A stretch of DNA of 64,000 bases from Chloranthus sessilifolius (Eukaryota > Streptophyta > Magnoliopsida > Chloranthales > Chloranthaceae): assembly GCA_021018995.1 (NCBI GenBank), contig CM037588.1, positions 137,389,725 through 137,453,724 on the forward strand, read 5' to 3'. This document shows, piece by piece, positions 23,299 to 34,907 of this stretch; position 1 is the stretch's first letter; each line of letters opens with the position of its first letter. The notes beneath the pieces were generated by a model. The model saw nothing but the letters and a program-made list of their open reading frames with translations. It was not told the DNA's origin and did not search any database. Position numbers and translations under genes: made by a program.

Positions 23299-25241
23299 TA
23301 TTCGATCACTAATGATCGGATGCCAAAGACAAGAGACATCCGAAGAGGTCCAAGGCACGTTTGATGGGTCCGCCTGGTTCACCTCAATTCTCAAACATTC
23401 ATGGTGATGGTGAGTGTACGTAAGCCCTCTCATTTCGGGATATCGTTCGTACCTCAAAGCTAACAGTCCCCAAGCGCATTGCGACATTACTGGGCATAAC
23501 TGCGATGATCATAAAAAGTGTAAGCTCGCTAGCCGGGATATCGTCCACTTCCTGGGCGAAATTATAGATTTGTGATGTTGAGTATTAATCTGAACCAGAC
23601 AGCTCCATGAAATGGGATGATCGATCTATGCTTCGGAATTTATGCGAAGCACACAAAGCGAAGGTCTAATCAATGTGTTCAATCCTATGGGGTATTGACA
23701 GCTCCATTGGATTGGGCACGAGTGCCCTTACCTAGGTAAGGCTCGAAGTCTTTGGGCGAACCCATCAACCTCAAGGTTATTTTAGCACGCTTTACCCGAG
23801 TGAAGCGAATATTGATGTCGCAACACTTCTCGGAAATGCATGCCCATTTTTTGAGTAAAATTTTTTGTGTTTCCTTTTTCCAAATTTTTTTGTTCCGAGG
23901 CCTCTAAGCAAAGCTCAAGGACCTTGGGCAACTTTATTTTTGCACAATTCTTTAAGTGGATCAAATGTCAGTTGATACGCTTTAAGAGTGCGTGTGCGGG
24001 GATAGGTACGCCTCGGGGATGTGTACGTACCAGTGGTGAGGTGCTCCTGATTCACATGAACCGGAGTGCCTTAACTTAAGACAAAGGTAAAGATCGGGCT
24101 AGGACCGATTATCCATTGAAAGAGATGGCCAATTCTAACCTCCATCCCTAATGAAATCACATCTTACTAACTATGCACAGACAGACACCCATTAGGGGCG
24201 ATAAGCAGAAAAATAGGCGCGAACGGAAGCCTCGACCCTAAGGTACAATTTACGAGGACAAACGACCATCCTACGGATACCCAGACGCAAGTGCGTACAT
24301 TCAACAGGGACACCGTGCCTATATAGGTTTTAAGCCTGTGTAAAAGGAAATAAAAGGGAAAAGAGCCCTTTGGTCTGTAAACGCACGTAGTTTCATTGGT
24401 TGTAATTTCATTTTTGACGGGTCAGTTTCAACTGACAATAGACTTTTCGAATGGTCTGAAGTTGGGGGCACTCTTGGTCAACATAGATTCGAAGGGGGAT
24501 GACCAGAGTGAATGCTTGGAAGGTGGGGTCAACCTACTCAGGATTTTTACTAAGCAGCAACAGGTTGTTATTTCTTCTCTCCCTTTTTTTTTTTTCTTTT
24601 TTTTCTTTTTTTTTCTTTTTTCATGTCAAGTTGAGACTCTGGGCATGCTCAAACTGCCTTTATTTTTTCACGTATCCTTAGGCAAATCAACTTGCCATGC
24701 TGATATACCTCAGGGACATGTGCATTCTGGTGACGGGTTCTTGGTTTGCCTGCTAGATCAGGCCTTGGTTCTTGCTGGGGGAGATTTGGGGCTAGGTGTA
24801 TGTTCCCAAGCGTGACCGGTGGTGGATGAGTTTATTTGCATGCCGGATTAGGTCTCGACTCCTGGGGGACTCTGTAGGGAATAGTGACCGGAGATGGGTA
24901 AAATTATCTGCCTGCCGGGTCAGGTACAAAGTGTCCCTGCCTGAAATGGGGTTTGAGAACTTTCGGGCGGACTCGATCATTCTGAATTGATTTAACACGG
25001 TTCTCGGAGTGGCACAAATGGTCATCGCAACGCTCCTTTGAGAACTAGTGTTATATATTTTTCCTTCTTTTTATTTTTTCTTCTTCTTCCTTTTTTTGAT
25101 TTTGTGGGCGCATTAGGTGGGCGCCTACAGATCTAGATCCGTTTATTGTAGCACGGTCCCTTTGGGCCGATCGAAGTGAACTCGAAGGGCCATTTGGAGA
25201 TGCGTGCACCTTCGCTTGATGATATATGGGCTTCTGAGGGG
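23299..25241. other. Tat 3' untranslated region, no gene seen
   Basis: The stretch lies between the 3' LTR and the 5' side of the antisense PMD gene. It contains a T/C-rich run (24583-24620) and two or three loosely repeated segments of about 85 bp around CTGCCGGRTCAGG (24740-24950). Frames on either strand have no domain and are treated as chance. Confidence 0.5.
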
Positions 25242-25357
25242 GGTTCGGGCCGTGGTCCAACATGCAAGGGGTCCGTCGGGCCTCAAAATCGAAAAAGGAG
25301 GTTCAGGCCGTGGTCCAACATGCAAGGGGTCCGTCGGGCCTCAAAATCGAAAAAGGA
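25242..25357. repeat. 58-bp tandem duplication upstream of the PMD gene
   Basis: Two nearly identical 58-bp units (25242-25299 and 25300-25357), each starting GGTTC and containing CCGTGGTCCAACATGCAAGG. They sit just upstream of the palindrome pair at 25390, so they may belong to the same promoter region. Confidence 0.85.
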
Positions 25358-25389
25358 GGCCGGGAAGTTTAAAAACTGCCATTTTTGAT

Positions 25390-25461
25390 TGAGCGTATAT
25401 AATATATACTCCTGACTGAAATCTGGCGAAAAATGGTTAGGCGTATATATTATATATCCGT
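25390..25461. promoter_or_regulatory. Palindrome pair upstream of the PMD gene
   Basis: Two copies of the GCGTATATA palindrome (25390-25413 and 25438-25461), separated by GACTGAAATCTGGCG-type sequence as in the LTR copies. They precede a CT-rich, GC-richer segment that looks like a 5' untranslated exon. Their place suggests a promoter role and one copy could serve as a TATA element; this is inference. Confidence 0.65.
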
Positions 25462-26448
25462 AAAATCTGGCGATCTGGCTTCGAGCGCAGGCACAAAAGG
25501 GGCCCTCCTTTTCAAATTCTATCTTCCTCCCTCCTTTCTTCTTGACTCCGGGACAACCCCTTAGGGTTTTTTCATTTGATTTGGCTTGAGTTTTATTGCC
25601 GGGGGTCGCGGTTGTGGATCAAAGGTGCTCGTTCTCCGTCGATCTTCGTTTTTCTCTTCCATTGAAGGTAACCATTACCCTTCCTTCATTTTTCTTTTTG
25701 GATTGAAATGCTTTTTGTCTCTTTTTGTTTTAGTTATTGTTTAGTTGTTTTTTTTTCTTTCTTTTTTGTTTGAAATATTTGATTCCTTAGGCCTATTTCC
25801 CATTCATTATTTTGTTTTTGTGGGGTTGTTTTCTTCTTCTTTTTTTTTTGGATTAGTGCATTTTATTTGATGGATTGGAGCCTCTCCCCCTCTTTTTTTT
25901 TGGATTAGCGCATACATATTAGGATGCGTATTTATGTATTTTTTTTGGTTGGTGGATTAGTATACACATACACACATTTTTTTTTTTGCTTGTTAATGGG
26001 TTAGTACATTTATACACACACACACACACATTTTGGCTTATTACGTACGCATTTTTTGTTAATGGGTTAGTGCACACACACATTTTTTTTTGGATCAGTA
26101 CGCACACACACATATATTTTTTTTTGGATTAGTACACACACATACACATTTTTTTCTTCTCTTTTTTTTTGGGATTAGTACTCATACACGCATCTTTTTT
26201 TTTTTTTTTTTTGATGGGTTAGTATGCACACACATTTTCTTTTTGGGATTAGTACTCATGCACACACATTCTTTTTTGACGGGTTAGTATGCACACACAC
26301 ACACATTTGCTTTTTGGGATTAGTACTCATACACACATTTTTTTTTTTTAGCATGCACACACACATTTTTTTTGGATTAGTTGTTGTTTGTTTTTTGGTT
26401 TTTTGTTTGTTTTTTTTTTTTTGATGAGATTTTTTTTTTGGATTAGTG

Positions 26449-26497
<49 letters not shown>

Positions 26498-26539
26498 TTT
26501 GCACTCCTCTCATATGTCGATGCGCCTCATACTTTTAGG
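25462..26539 (+). other. 5' untranslated exon and leader intron of the PMD gene (inferred)
   Basis: A transcribed-looking segment (about 25480-25668) ends in TTGAAG|GTAACC, a good donor, and an acceptor CTTTTAG stands directly before the ATG region at 26539. The interval between is rich in T runs, (CA)n words (25960-26370) and a (TA)n array (26453-26493). It contains no coding domain; the small frames there are microsatellite artefacts. Confidence 0.5.
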
Positions 26540-28814
26540 ATGTCCGGTGAAGAAGGGTATGATCAGCAAGAAGGGTCGGAGATGGCCTACGGTCCCCGTG
26601 GGGAATAGTTCATTGTGTCTCAGCGCTCCTCCCAGCCTTGGTATGAAATGCAAGGTGAGGCCGCCCATATCGGCCTCCTCTACTGCCAGCACACCCACAT
26701 GTCCAACTTCGGGATCGTTGGTCAGGTAAACAGATGAGCCCCCTCCCCCTTTCTGCTTTCGCTTTCCTTTGATGTCTTCATTATATCACCTCGCCCCTAT
26801 CTGATTGGCGCCTTCTGTTTGCAGCCCCTGTCGCACATCATGTTCCGAGGCGGTTGGTTCGACCTCCAGCGTCTCGTGCTTTACCTTCCTCCAATGGAGA
26901 AGGACCTGCTCACCGGTGCCGGTTTCGGGGATTTCATTTCGTGCCCCGCTGTGAGGGCCGATACGGCCTATTTAAAGACACTAATAGAGTGTTTTCGCTC
27001 CGAGACCATGACCTTTCACATGGCTGTGGCAGAGATGGCCTTCACACCGACGGACTGGTCCATGATCACTGGGGTCCGTATTGGAGGGGTGCCTGTAGTA
27101 CCTACCCGCACACCGGGTAAGGAGGAGGTGATTCAACTGATAGGGGCCTACCCGTCCTCTGGGAATGTTCGGGGTTCTGAGGTCAAGCTATCTTGGCTGG
27201 TTGATCAATTTGGGCCTCATGAGTTAGTGAACCAGGGCTAGTCTGACATGGATATTTATATCGAGCCCGCGCGCGCACTTATGTTGGCCCGCATCTCCTT
27301 GCTGTCCCTCCTGGGCAAGACTCTCCTCTCCAACACCAGTGGAGGGCGAGTCTTGTTGTCCCTGCTCAGCCTGATGGTGAACTGGGAGACCGTGCATCGA
27401 TTCGATTGGGGCGGCACTGGCTATGCCGTACTCATGTCCAGCCTAAAGCGAGCCGTTCTTGGGGAGTCTAGCTCCATTGTGGGTTTCTGGCCTGCAATTG
27501 AGGTATTTTATCCTTTGGTTTTAGTTTGTCTAATTTTCTTTTATAGCATACCTGTCTTTATCTGCTTGCTTTCTCAGATCTGGGGGTATCTTCACTTTCA
27601 ACCGGGTCTCCTCCTGCTTCAGTTTGAAGTTGCCACGTTCCCCCTCATGAGTAACTGGCACGTGGGTCGCCGTCGGGACGTATGTATGAAGCATTTAGAG
27701 TTAGGGCTGCGCTCTCAGTTCGACTTGTTGATCCCAGAGCAGGTAAAACAATTCCCTTTTTATAATTGACAGCTCTTGCTCTTGTGTGCCGTGGGTTCTG
27801 ACCGAATGTGTGTATCCCCTCTCTGTTTTCTCTTCTTTTGCAGGTCATTCTCGACCCTTACATAGGATCTCCCTTCTGGAACTTGGCCTCAGTGGGTCCT
27901 TCTCGCCTTTTGCTGGACCGTCGCATCATCTTCCTCTACGGGTCTTGGACTAGGGCCTACTATTTAGGGGAGAGAGTGGTTCATCAGTATCGCCCTCTCT
28001 TTGCCGTGCCCCAAGCTCCTCCCGCCGATGTGTTGGCTCCGAAAGGTTCCATTGATGAGCTTACTACTCAATTTCTTCACCATGGGATTCCTATCGATGA
28101 CCTTCTCCTACCCAGGGGGTATCAGTCGTGGTACGATTCCCTGCCCTACCATTTCTTGCTGCCCCGCTTCGTGCCTGGTGCTAACTTTTTAGCTTTTTGC
28201 GGGCCGCGATCTCAGGTAATGCCCCTTTTCTCTTTTTATTTAGCAGCTCCCTTGTGGTTACTTTGATTGACCTACCACCTTTAATGATAAAATATTTTTC
28301 TCTACAGTTTGAGCAGGGCAGCGATTCAGATGAGGGGGATGAGGCGGCTGCTCCTTATGATGCTGCAGGTGCTGGGTCCTCCGATCCTTCCAGGTGGTTG
28401 GTGAGCGCTCCTGTGCCGGACCCTCCGACCCTCTAGTCTGGTGCTTCGTCACTACCGTGGTCCAGGGGACCTTCAAACGCTTGGATGAGGCCTTTTTGTC
28501 ATGCGTGTGTTCCGACGTGGCCGAGAAGGCACGAATCTCTGCTGAAGCTAGCCAGGTCCCACCTCCCGAGCTGATTCCTGGGGTAATTTCTATCTTGTTG
28601 CTCTGTTCTTTTTTCCTTTTGAATTATGCTAATGGCCTGTGTGACTAACACCTCCTTTTCCTTACTGGCCAGGATTATGAGTCGGCAGTGAGTCAAGCCG
28701 AATATTACCGTAACCTTGTTGGGCTTAGGGAGACCGAAGTGGTGAGTGAATGCTGACACAACCTAGTTATCTTCCTTATTTACTTTCCGCCTGTTTCTCT
28801 ACCTGATGGCTTTG

Positions 28815-28819
28815 GTGTG
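28815..28819 (+). repeat. Target-site duplication of Athila C, left copy (GTGTG)
   Basis: GTGTG stands directly before the LTR end TGATCAATTTT at 28820 and recurs at 42819-42823 after the other LTR. The site is in intron 7 of the PMD gene. Confidence 0.95.
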
Positions 28820-30105
28820 TGATCAATTTTAAATAAACCCTTGCAAGTGTACAAGATCTGTTCTAGTAAGGCAAGAACAAGGGTGTCGAACCCACAGGGA
28901 AATCTGAAATTTTATTCAATTCTTCCTAGAGATTTAGAAAATATCCCCGAGGAAGTACCAAGGGGCAGATTTTAATTTTTACCAAGAGTTAACACTTTTC
29001 TAATTGCAAGAAAGAAAACAAATTAATCTAAAAATTATGTAATGAGAAATCTAAGAACAAATTTTAAAAACAAGATCAAGGAATTTGCTACCCCAGATTT
29101 ATACCCTTTTCTATTTTTAAACCCACAATTTTATGAACATCAACACACCATCATTCTAAGAGAAACATGACTAGTAATTAAGCGTGATCATTAACCCGGC
29201 ATACCCTATCTAAAAACAATGACTCAGCCTAATCGTGGTATGAATCATGTGAAAAGCATAGCGTATCTCATGGTATTTTAGATCAAAACACTAAAACCAG
29301 AATCACTACACTTTAAGATAAATGATTTGATGATGAAATTATCAAACTATGGCATTAAACATAAAATATAGGTACTTATCTGGGATCGATCCTCCTTGAC
29401 CTCTGACCTTTTAGCCTCTCATCCTTGTTGCAAGATCTTCAATTGTATTCAAAATCATTCCCAATGTAAAGAGCAAAGAAGGTGTAAAAAGAAGAACACA
29501 ATTTTACTACTCTCAAAACTCTCTTACAAAAGTCTCTAGTTATTACACAAATTTCTAATCAAAACTCTCTAAGAAATAAAAATCTCTATTCAAAAGCTCT
29601 CTCTCAAACAAAACAACTCCTCCTTTCAAAGCCGTAAGCCTCTTATTTATAATATCCGATTGAAACTAACCCTAATTGCCTCAATCGATTGAGACAGAAG
29701 TCTCAATCGATTGACTTAGTGTTAGAATTCCCTTAGGACACTTCTGCCTTCATGACTCAATCGATTGAATTTTATGTCTCAATCGATTGACTTTCTAGGG
29801 TTGAGTTTTTCTCCATCTGTCAATCGATTGACCATAATGCCTCAATCGATTGACTCTTCAATGCAAAGTCTCCCCTTTCTTGATGGAGGTTGATTCTCTT
29901 CATGGCTTTCAATGCTTCTTTGGACCTTTTTGTCCGTATCTCTTTTTTTTAGCCTGTAATTTCCTTCTTTTATGTACTTTGAACGATCTAGCTGTCAGAA
30001 ACACCTATAAACATCAAAACCTCACAACAACCATCAGATGCTTTCATTGAACAGCTAAATGTAGGATTTAAAGTGTGAATTATAGTCATATTTCAACACC
30101 GATCA
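28820..30105 (-). repeat. Athila C 3' LTR
   Basis: On the minus strand it runs TGATCGGTGTTGAAATATGA to TTGATCA. The TATA box is at plus 29644-29651. Three palindrome pairs (29674-29852) stand directly upstream in sense orientation. Confidence 0.95.
29674..29852. promoter_or_regulatory. Three spaced TCAATCGATTGA pairs in Athila C 3' LTR
   Basis: Each pair is two perfect 12-bp palindromes with a 10-bp spacer (GACAGAAGTC, ATTTTATGTC and CCATAATGCC). In the first, the spacer is itself complementary, extending the inverted repeat to 15-bp arms with a 4-nt centre. They end about 25 bases upstream of the LTR TATA box in sense orientation, a proximal promoter position. Confidence 0.9.
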
Positions 30106-30117
30106 CACCCCCAAACC
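30106..30117 (-). other. Polypurine tract of Athila C
   Basis: The minus strand reads GGTTTGGGGGTG directly before the 3' LTR start, as in other Athila elements. Confidence 0.9.
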
Positions 30118-33100
30118 TACACTTTGCTAGTCCTCGAGCAAAGAGAATGATAAATATAAAAATAAACTAACATCCTAAAATTTAAATGCCACTTTCGTAG
30201 GGAACACGATTGCACTTAGCATGTGCAACAAGCCTTTAAACCCCTAGGTGATCCCTAGTGGAGGAGTTGTGTCTCCTGAAGGTTTTCAGTTGAAGGTACC
30301 TACAAACTTCAAGGCTATCAGGATTGATTAATCATGTCCTTAAGCAATTAGACGCTCCTGAAAAATCTTTTTAGAATACATCTAACCACGTTCATTCCAT
30401 TTATGCCACATTCGGGCCAGACCGTTGTCTTCTAATGTTCATATTTCATGCCTCAATGTCATGAGATCATCACCTCAAAGTTCTTATGTCGAGGAAAAAA
30501 ACTTAAACTGGAACTTTTAGATCACATGTCTAGACTCCAATCCTCACCATGGGTATACACTCAGAATGAAATCACTTCCGATGAATGAGATGGAATTGTA
30601 ACACAATTAGAAGAAAATCTCACAAGTTTAAAGATATATGGTGTATCAAAGAATTATAAGGGAAATCTCATTAAGAAAGATATCTGTATTTTAAGCATGC
30701 ATATATCAAGCACCATAGACAATTGTGTACTTACTCTCCACAAGGCATTTCATCACTCATGATTGGATCAAAAAGGTCTTTTCTAAGGTTGTAATGAGGC
30801 TCGGGTTAAGGTTAAGAGAAGAAAGGAAGGATGGATTCAAAAGTTTCTGAGAAATTGGAAAAGAAACAACTACTGATTTTGTATTTTTATTCTTTTTTCT
30901 TTTCTAGTCTCTCACCATTCTTCTCAATATATTTTTCATTGTTTTTACAATTTCCTTTTCTTCTTTTCTTTTTTTTTTTTTTCACACACTATAACACATA
31001 TAATCCCCACTTACTCTCATTTTCATCCCTTGTTCCTAATTTCTCAGAAATAAGTAAGGGCAAGCTGAATTTTCAGAAGCGGTAAAGGGTTAAAGGTTAT
31101 TGCAGCTTATCAAAGAATGTATAAAGGTAAATTTCCAATAAGCTCAAAGGTGTACTAGAAGGATAAATTTATAAGGTGGGTCAGTTTAAGCACAGACGAA
31201 CCAATGATGGCCTTAGATCATTTCCTTTCATGATGGTAAAATATGCCCATTTGCCTTAAGTTAGTACACAATGATTTCTAGTGTAATGTTATAACACACA
31301 TAAAATCACAAATCAATGGGTTTTAACAATTGGAACAAGGATTTCAAAGATACTCCGAATTTATTTCAGCACTCATTAAGAACAAGGACAAGTGTTTCAA
31401 AAACTTTCAAGGTTTTAGTCTTTCTTTGTGATCTTTAGGATTCCATGTTACACACTTAATCCTCCGATTTTGAGATTGAAAGCGAGTGATGAAAACAATT
31501 ATTTTTAAGCATGATTCATGATCATTAATGTTCAATATCTACACCTTATGGGCACTCATAAAATAACCATGGTATGATAGCATTGATTAAAGAAATTTCA
31601 GGAAGAATTTTTCATGCTCACAAATATGGATAATCAATTAAATTACAGCTTTTGCCAACCATCAGTTAATCGATTGAGACCAAATTCTCAATCGATTGAC
31701 TGATTGGACTCAATCGATTGACTGAGTGGACTCAATCGATTGACTGAGCCACAAATTCTTATATCCTTTAATGTTTATCAGTTGATCGATTGAGACAGTA
31801 TGCTCAATCGATTGACTGATAAACATTCAAAAATCCGAGAACAGCTAAAAGGTTCTTTTTTTTTTTTTTTTTTTTTTAACAGAAGAACAATTACCCCCCC
31901 AAACCTGAACGGGCCAATGTCCTCATTGGTGATGATGTGGAGAAAGGGAAGAAGGCCTCCCCCAAACCTGCTCGATGCAAACAAAGGACAAAACAACCGA
32001 GCAAGGGAAAGAGAGAAAACACAAATACGAAACTATATTGTTATTAAAAAGAAAATTATGACAAAGTAAAGCAAAATCTAACGTGATGCAACACGAAACA
32101 AACGAATCCCAAAACGAAAACAAACCGAACTGAAACAACAATAACATAAAAATAACCCTACCCTAAAGACATGTAAAATTAGACCCAAAACCGAAAACAA
32201 ATCCTCTAGTCCGCCATGGTAGAGATTCCGCCCCGTGGCTTTGGAAAAGCGTAGCGCCACATTTCTTCAGAAATTCCAACCGCGCCGACGGGTGGGATTT
32301 GGGCCCGAGGTGGTGATAAGGGTGGGGGAGGGTTGGTGATGACAGGTGATGAAACAGATTCGTCATCAAGGTGGATGATGGCATGGGTTGGGTGGTGGAG
32401 CGGTGTATCGACGCCATGCGGGCTCCATTAACTTTTGGACTGCGGCGCGCGTACGAGGACGGATGGAAGACATGGCGACAAGGCGGGGACGGAAACTGCA
32501 AATATGGACTAAAAGGAGGACCCGGCAAGTGCCTTAAATAGCGAAGAATTTCCTAAAAGAGGGACACTTTAAAAGAAAAAAAAAAATTTGGAAGTCGGTG
32601 CATGGAGAAATATTGAGAAAGGAGTCTCAGTCAATCGATTGACATGTTTGTGTCAATCGATTGACAAGAGAGGGCAAAGATGGTAAATCCGAGCTCCACA
32701 TCAAATATTTGGAAAAACACCCCTATTCCAGCAGGGGTTGACTGGCGGACCAAGTAAGTGTCAATCGATTGGCACCTAAATGTCAATCGATTGATGAACC
32801 ATGCTAAAAATAGAGACCAAAACCAGGAATGTCCAAATTGAGGTGCATCAGTCAATCGATTGAGACAGAAGTCTCAATCGATTGACGGAGGAAAATTTAG
32901 GAGGGCATGAAGTAGCTCAATCGATTGAGAGGGAGATCTCAATCGATTGGTAAAGCCGAAACCAAACACAAAATATGCCCAGAACAAAGCAAACATTATC
33001 ATTTAACTTGTAGCCACCGATCCGATACATCAACAACAAAAAAAAAAAAAAAAAAAAACAAAAACACCAAACAGAGAAAAGAAAAACTTCACAACAAAAC

Positions 33101-33164
33101 AAGACTGTCACACATCATCATCATCATCTTCATCTTCATCTTCATCTTCCGGTTCCGCCTCGCT
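30118..33164 (-). other. Athila C 3' untranslated spacer with palindrome pairs
   Basis: The region between ORF3 and the 3' LTR has no coding domain. It holds palindrome clusters at 31665-31821 (three to five copies), 32634-32667, 32761-32795, 32850-32884 and 32914-32950. A poly(T) run lies at 31855-31877, next to a second GGTTTGGGGGG-type tract on the minus strand (31895-31905). The part 30.5-31.1 kb is homologous to 63.4-64.0 kb of element B. Confidence 0.8.
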
Positions 33165-34256
33165 TCATTGCGCTCTTTGCCGGTCGATGAAATGGTTGGC
33201 ACGACCCGGGAATGACTCGGGAGCCATCCGCATTAGGAGAGCGGTTTGAAACCGGGACCGCCTATCCACACCACCAAGCCGTGCATTCAGCCCGTCCATC
33301 CGCACCTCAAGGCGAGCAACAGCCGCCTCGGCATCAAAATCGGGGACCTCTTCGGGACGAGGTCGCCTAACACCGCCACGTTGGCGCTGTGCGGGGTTTG
33401 GATGGGGAGGAGGAGGAGCATCCTCAACCGGGGCCGATTGCACGCGGATGATCGCCTTGATACTCTTGACCCACACATTCACACCATATTGATAGAATTG
33501 CATGTCGCCCATCTCCTCATCGTCATAGATGGGGCAGCCAAGGTGGTCCAGAAGGTGCATCACATAGTGTGGGAAGTGGAGGAGAATCGCGGCACGCTTG
33601 GCGGGTACGGCGACTCTGGCAATATCACTATGGTAGCGGTACATCTCCGCGAGCATCAACCCAGGCGCATCAAACCAAGTATTGGTGTGTGCCGCGTAGA
33701 GCGCCTTCACCCGACCCAAAGTCCGCTCGGTCTTGGTGCCATGTGGCAAAAGGTTATTGGCCATAACGATATCCCAAAAGAGGATATCCATGGCAACAGT
33801 GGCACGACCGGTCCCACGACGACCACCACACATATTGTTGATCATATCATCTTGGCTACGCTCGATAGCCGGAGGAAGGTGGTGGTTGACGGGACGAGCC
33901 TCGTAGAAATTGAAAGCACGGGCGAGATCAGCGGCATGGAGGTTATATTGCCAATTATCGATCTCAATGGTGATGAACGGCAAGCCGGTTGGGGAGAGGG
34001 ACTCGGGCACCCACACCATCTTTTGATAGAATAGCCGAATGATGCGCGGGGCGACATCGATGGGTGGTGGGTCGAGCATATACAAGCGGGGGGCCACGAT
34101 GAATTCGATCGACCGCGCGCATTCCGCGATGTTCCGATATTTCACCAAGTCGAAAAAATTCTCCGTTTGGAATTGGCGATCGATATAATGCTCGTTAGGG
34201 ATGCGCATCGGATCATGGGTCGGGTGGTGGTCGGATAAGGGCAGCCATTGGATCAA
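33165..34256 (-). CDS. Athila C ORF3 (env-position gene), intact 363-codon frame
   Basis: A minus-strand frame of 363 codons after pol, the place of the so-called env-like gene of Athila. The first two thirds (FFDLVKYRNIAECAR, PRIIRLFYQKMVWVPESL, LHAADLARAFNFYEA, FWDIVMANNLLPHGTK, GLMLAEMYRYHSDIARVAVP, ILLHFPHYVMHLL) resemble the 'putative plant transposon protein' domain found in Athila ORF3 proteins. The end has a Pro/Arg-rich linker and a short coiled coil (AAVARLEVRMDGLNARLGGV). I see no signal peptide or membrane segment, so an envelope role is not supported. It is the only long undamaged frame in the window and is flanked on both sides by palindrome pairs. Confidence 0.85.
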   Translation of the reverse strand: MIQWLPLSDHHPTHDPMRIPNEHYIDRQFQTENFFDLVKYRNIAECARSIEFIVAPRLYMLDPPPIDVAPRIIRLFYQKMVWVPESLSPTGLPFITIEIDNWQYNLHAADLARAFNFYEARPVNHHLPPAIERSQDDMINNMCGGRRGTGRATVAMDILFWDIVMANNLLPHGTKTERTLGRVKALYAAHTNTWFDAPGLMLAEMYRYHSDIARVAVPAKRAAILLHFPHYVMHLLDHLGCPIYDDEEMGDMQFYQYGVNVWVKSIKAIIRVQSAPVEDAPPPPHPNPAQRQRGGVRRPRPEEVPDFDAEAAVARLEVRMDGLNARLGGVDRRSRFQTALLMRMAPESFPGRANHFIDRQRAQ

Positions 34257-34907
34257 AACAAGGAGGAGATAAAGATCGCGGCTTGAAAATTAGGCTGGAA
34301 TTCGAATGAGGTCTCCGCGGGTCGGGAGGACCATATATATAGTGTGAGCCTCAATCGATTGAGGCTTACTGCTCAATCGATTGAGGATGCATAGACTTCC
34401 CACGTCGCGAGGTGGGAGCGGCAACGTGGCACTGCTTGGGAGAAGGGACTCTTGCCATTACTCCCCTCTTGAATGTCAATCGATTGACACTAAGGTGTCA
34501 ATCAATTGAGGATTCATAGCGCCGGTTGGTGTCCTTGGAAACGGAAGGGCATTAAAGGGCCACGAAAAACCAACCCGAGACGGCAGCTGCCATGACAAGA
34601 GTTGTCGGGTGGCGGATCAACTTCCAACACAACTGCACAAACTCTTAAGATGTCAATCGATTGAGGCCAAATTCTCAATCGATTGAGATAAAAAAATGAT
34701 GAAGCTCAATCGATTGACACAGACCCTTCAATCGATTGAGGAATCTTAGTCAATTGATTGTCACAGACCCTTCAATCGATTGAGGAATCACATTCAATCG
34801 ATTGACTGTGGAATATATTGTTTGTTTTTTTTTTTTTTTTTTAAAACAACTGGGGTGCCTCCCAGGAAGCGCTGAGTTTACATGTCGACAGCTCGACCTT
34901 TCAGTGA
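34257..34907 (-). repeat. Athila C spacer between integrase and ORF3 with palindrome pairs
   Basis: Pairs of TCAATCGATTGA lie at 34351-34384, 34475-34508, 34653-34686, 34705-34738 and about 34749-34803. Most have 10-bp spacers; a few copies carry a single change (CAATCAATTG, CAATTGATTG). A poly(T) run stands at 34820-34843. No gene was seen. Confidence 0.85.

Noticed and set aside
23109..23487. Frames with GLGRFLRVQGRF-like repeats near the LTR edge
   Set aside because: They derive from short GGGTTCAGGGTAGATTC repeats at the end of both Tat LTRs and recur at 59052.
25919..26513. Several frames coding HTHIFF-like or IYIYI repeats
   Set aside because: They come from (CA)n, T-run and (TA)n microsatellites inside the probable leader intron.
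29850..30050. 66-codon frame repeated at 42563
   Set aside because: It lies in the U3 of both Athila C LTRs, opposite to the element's sense direction, with no known domain.
33246..34034. 262-codon plus-strand frame
   Set aside because: It is the antisense shadow of Athila C ORF3. No domain is recognisable, while the minus frame is longer and has family motifs.
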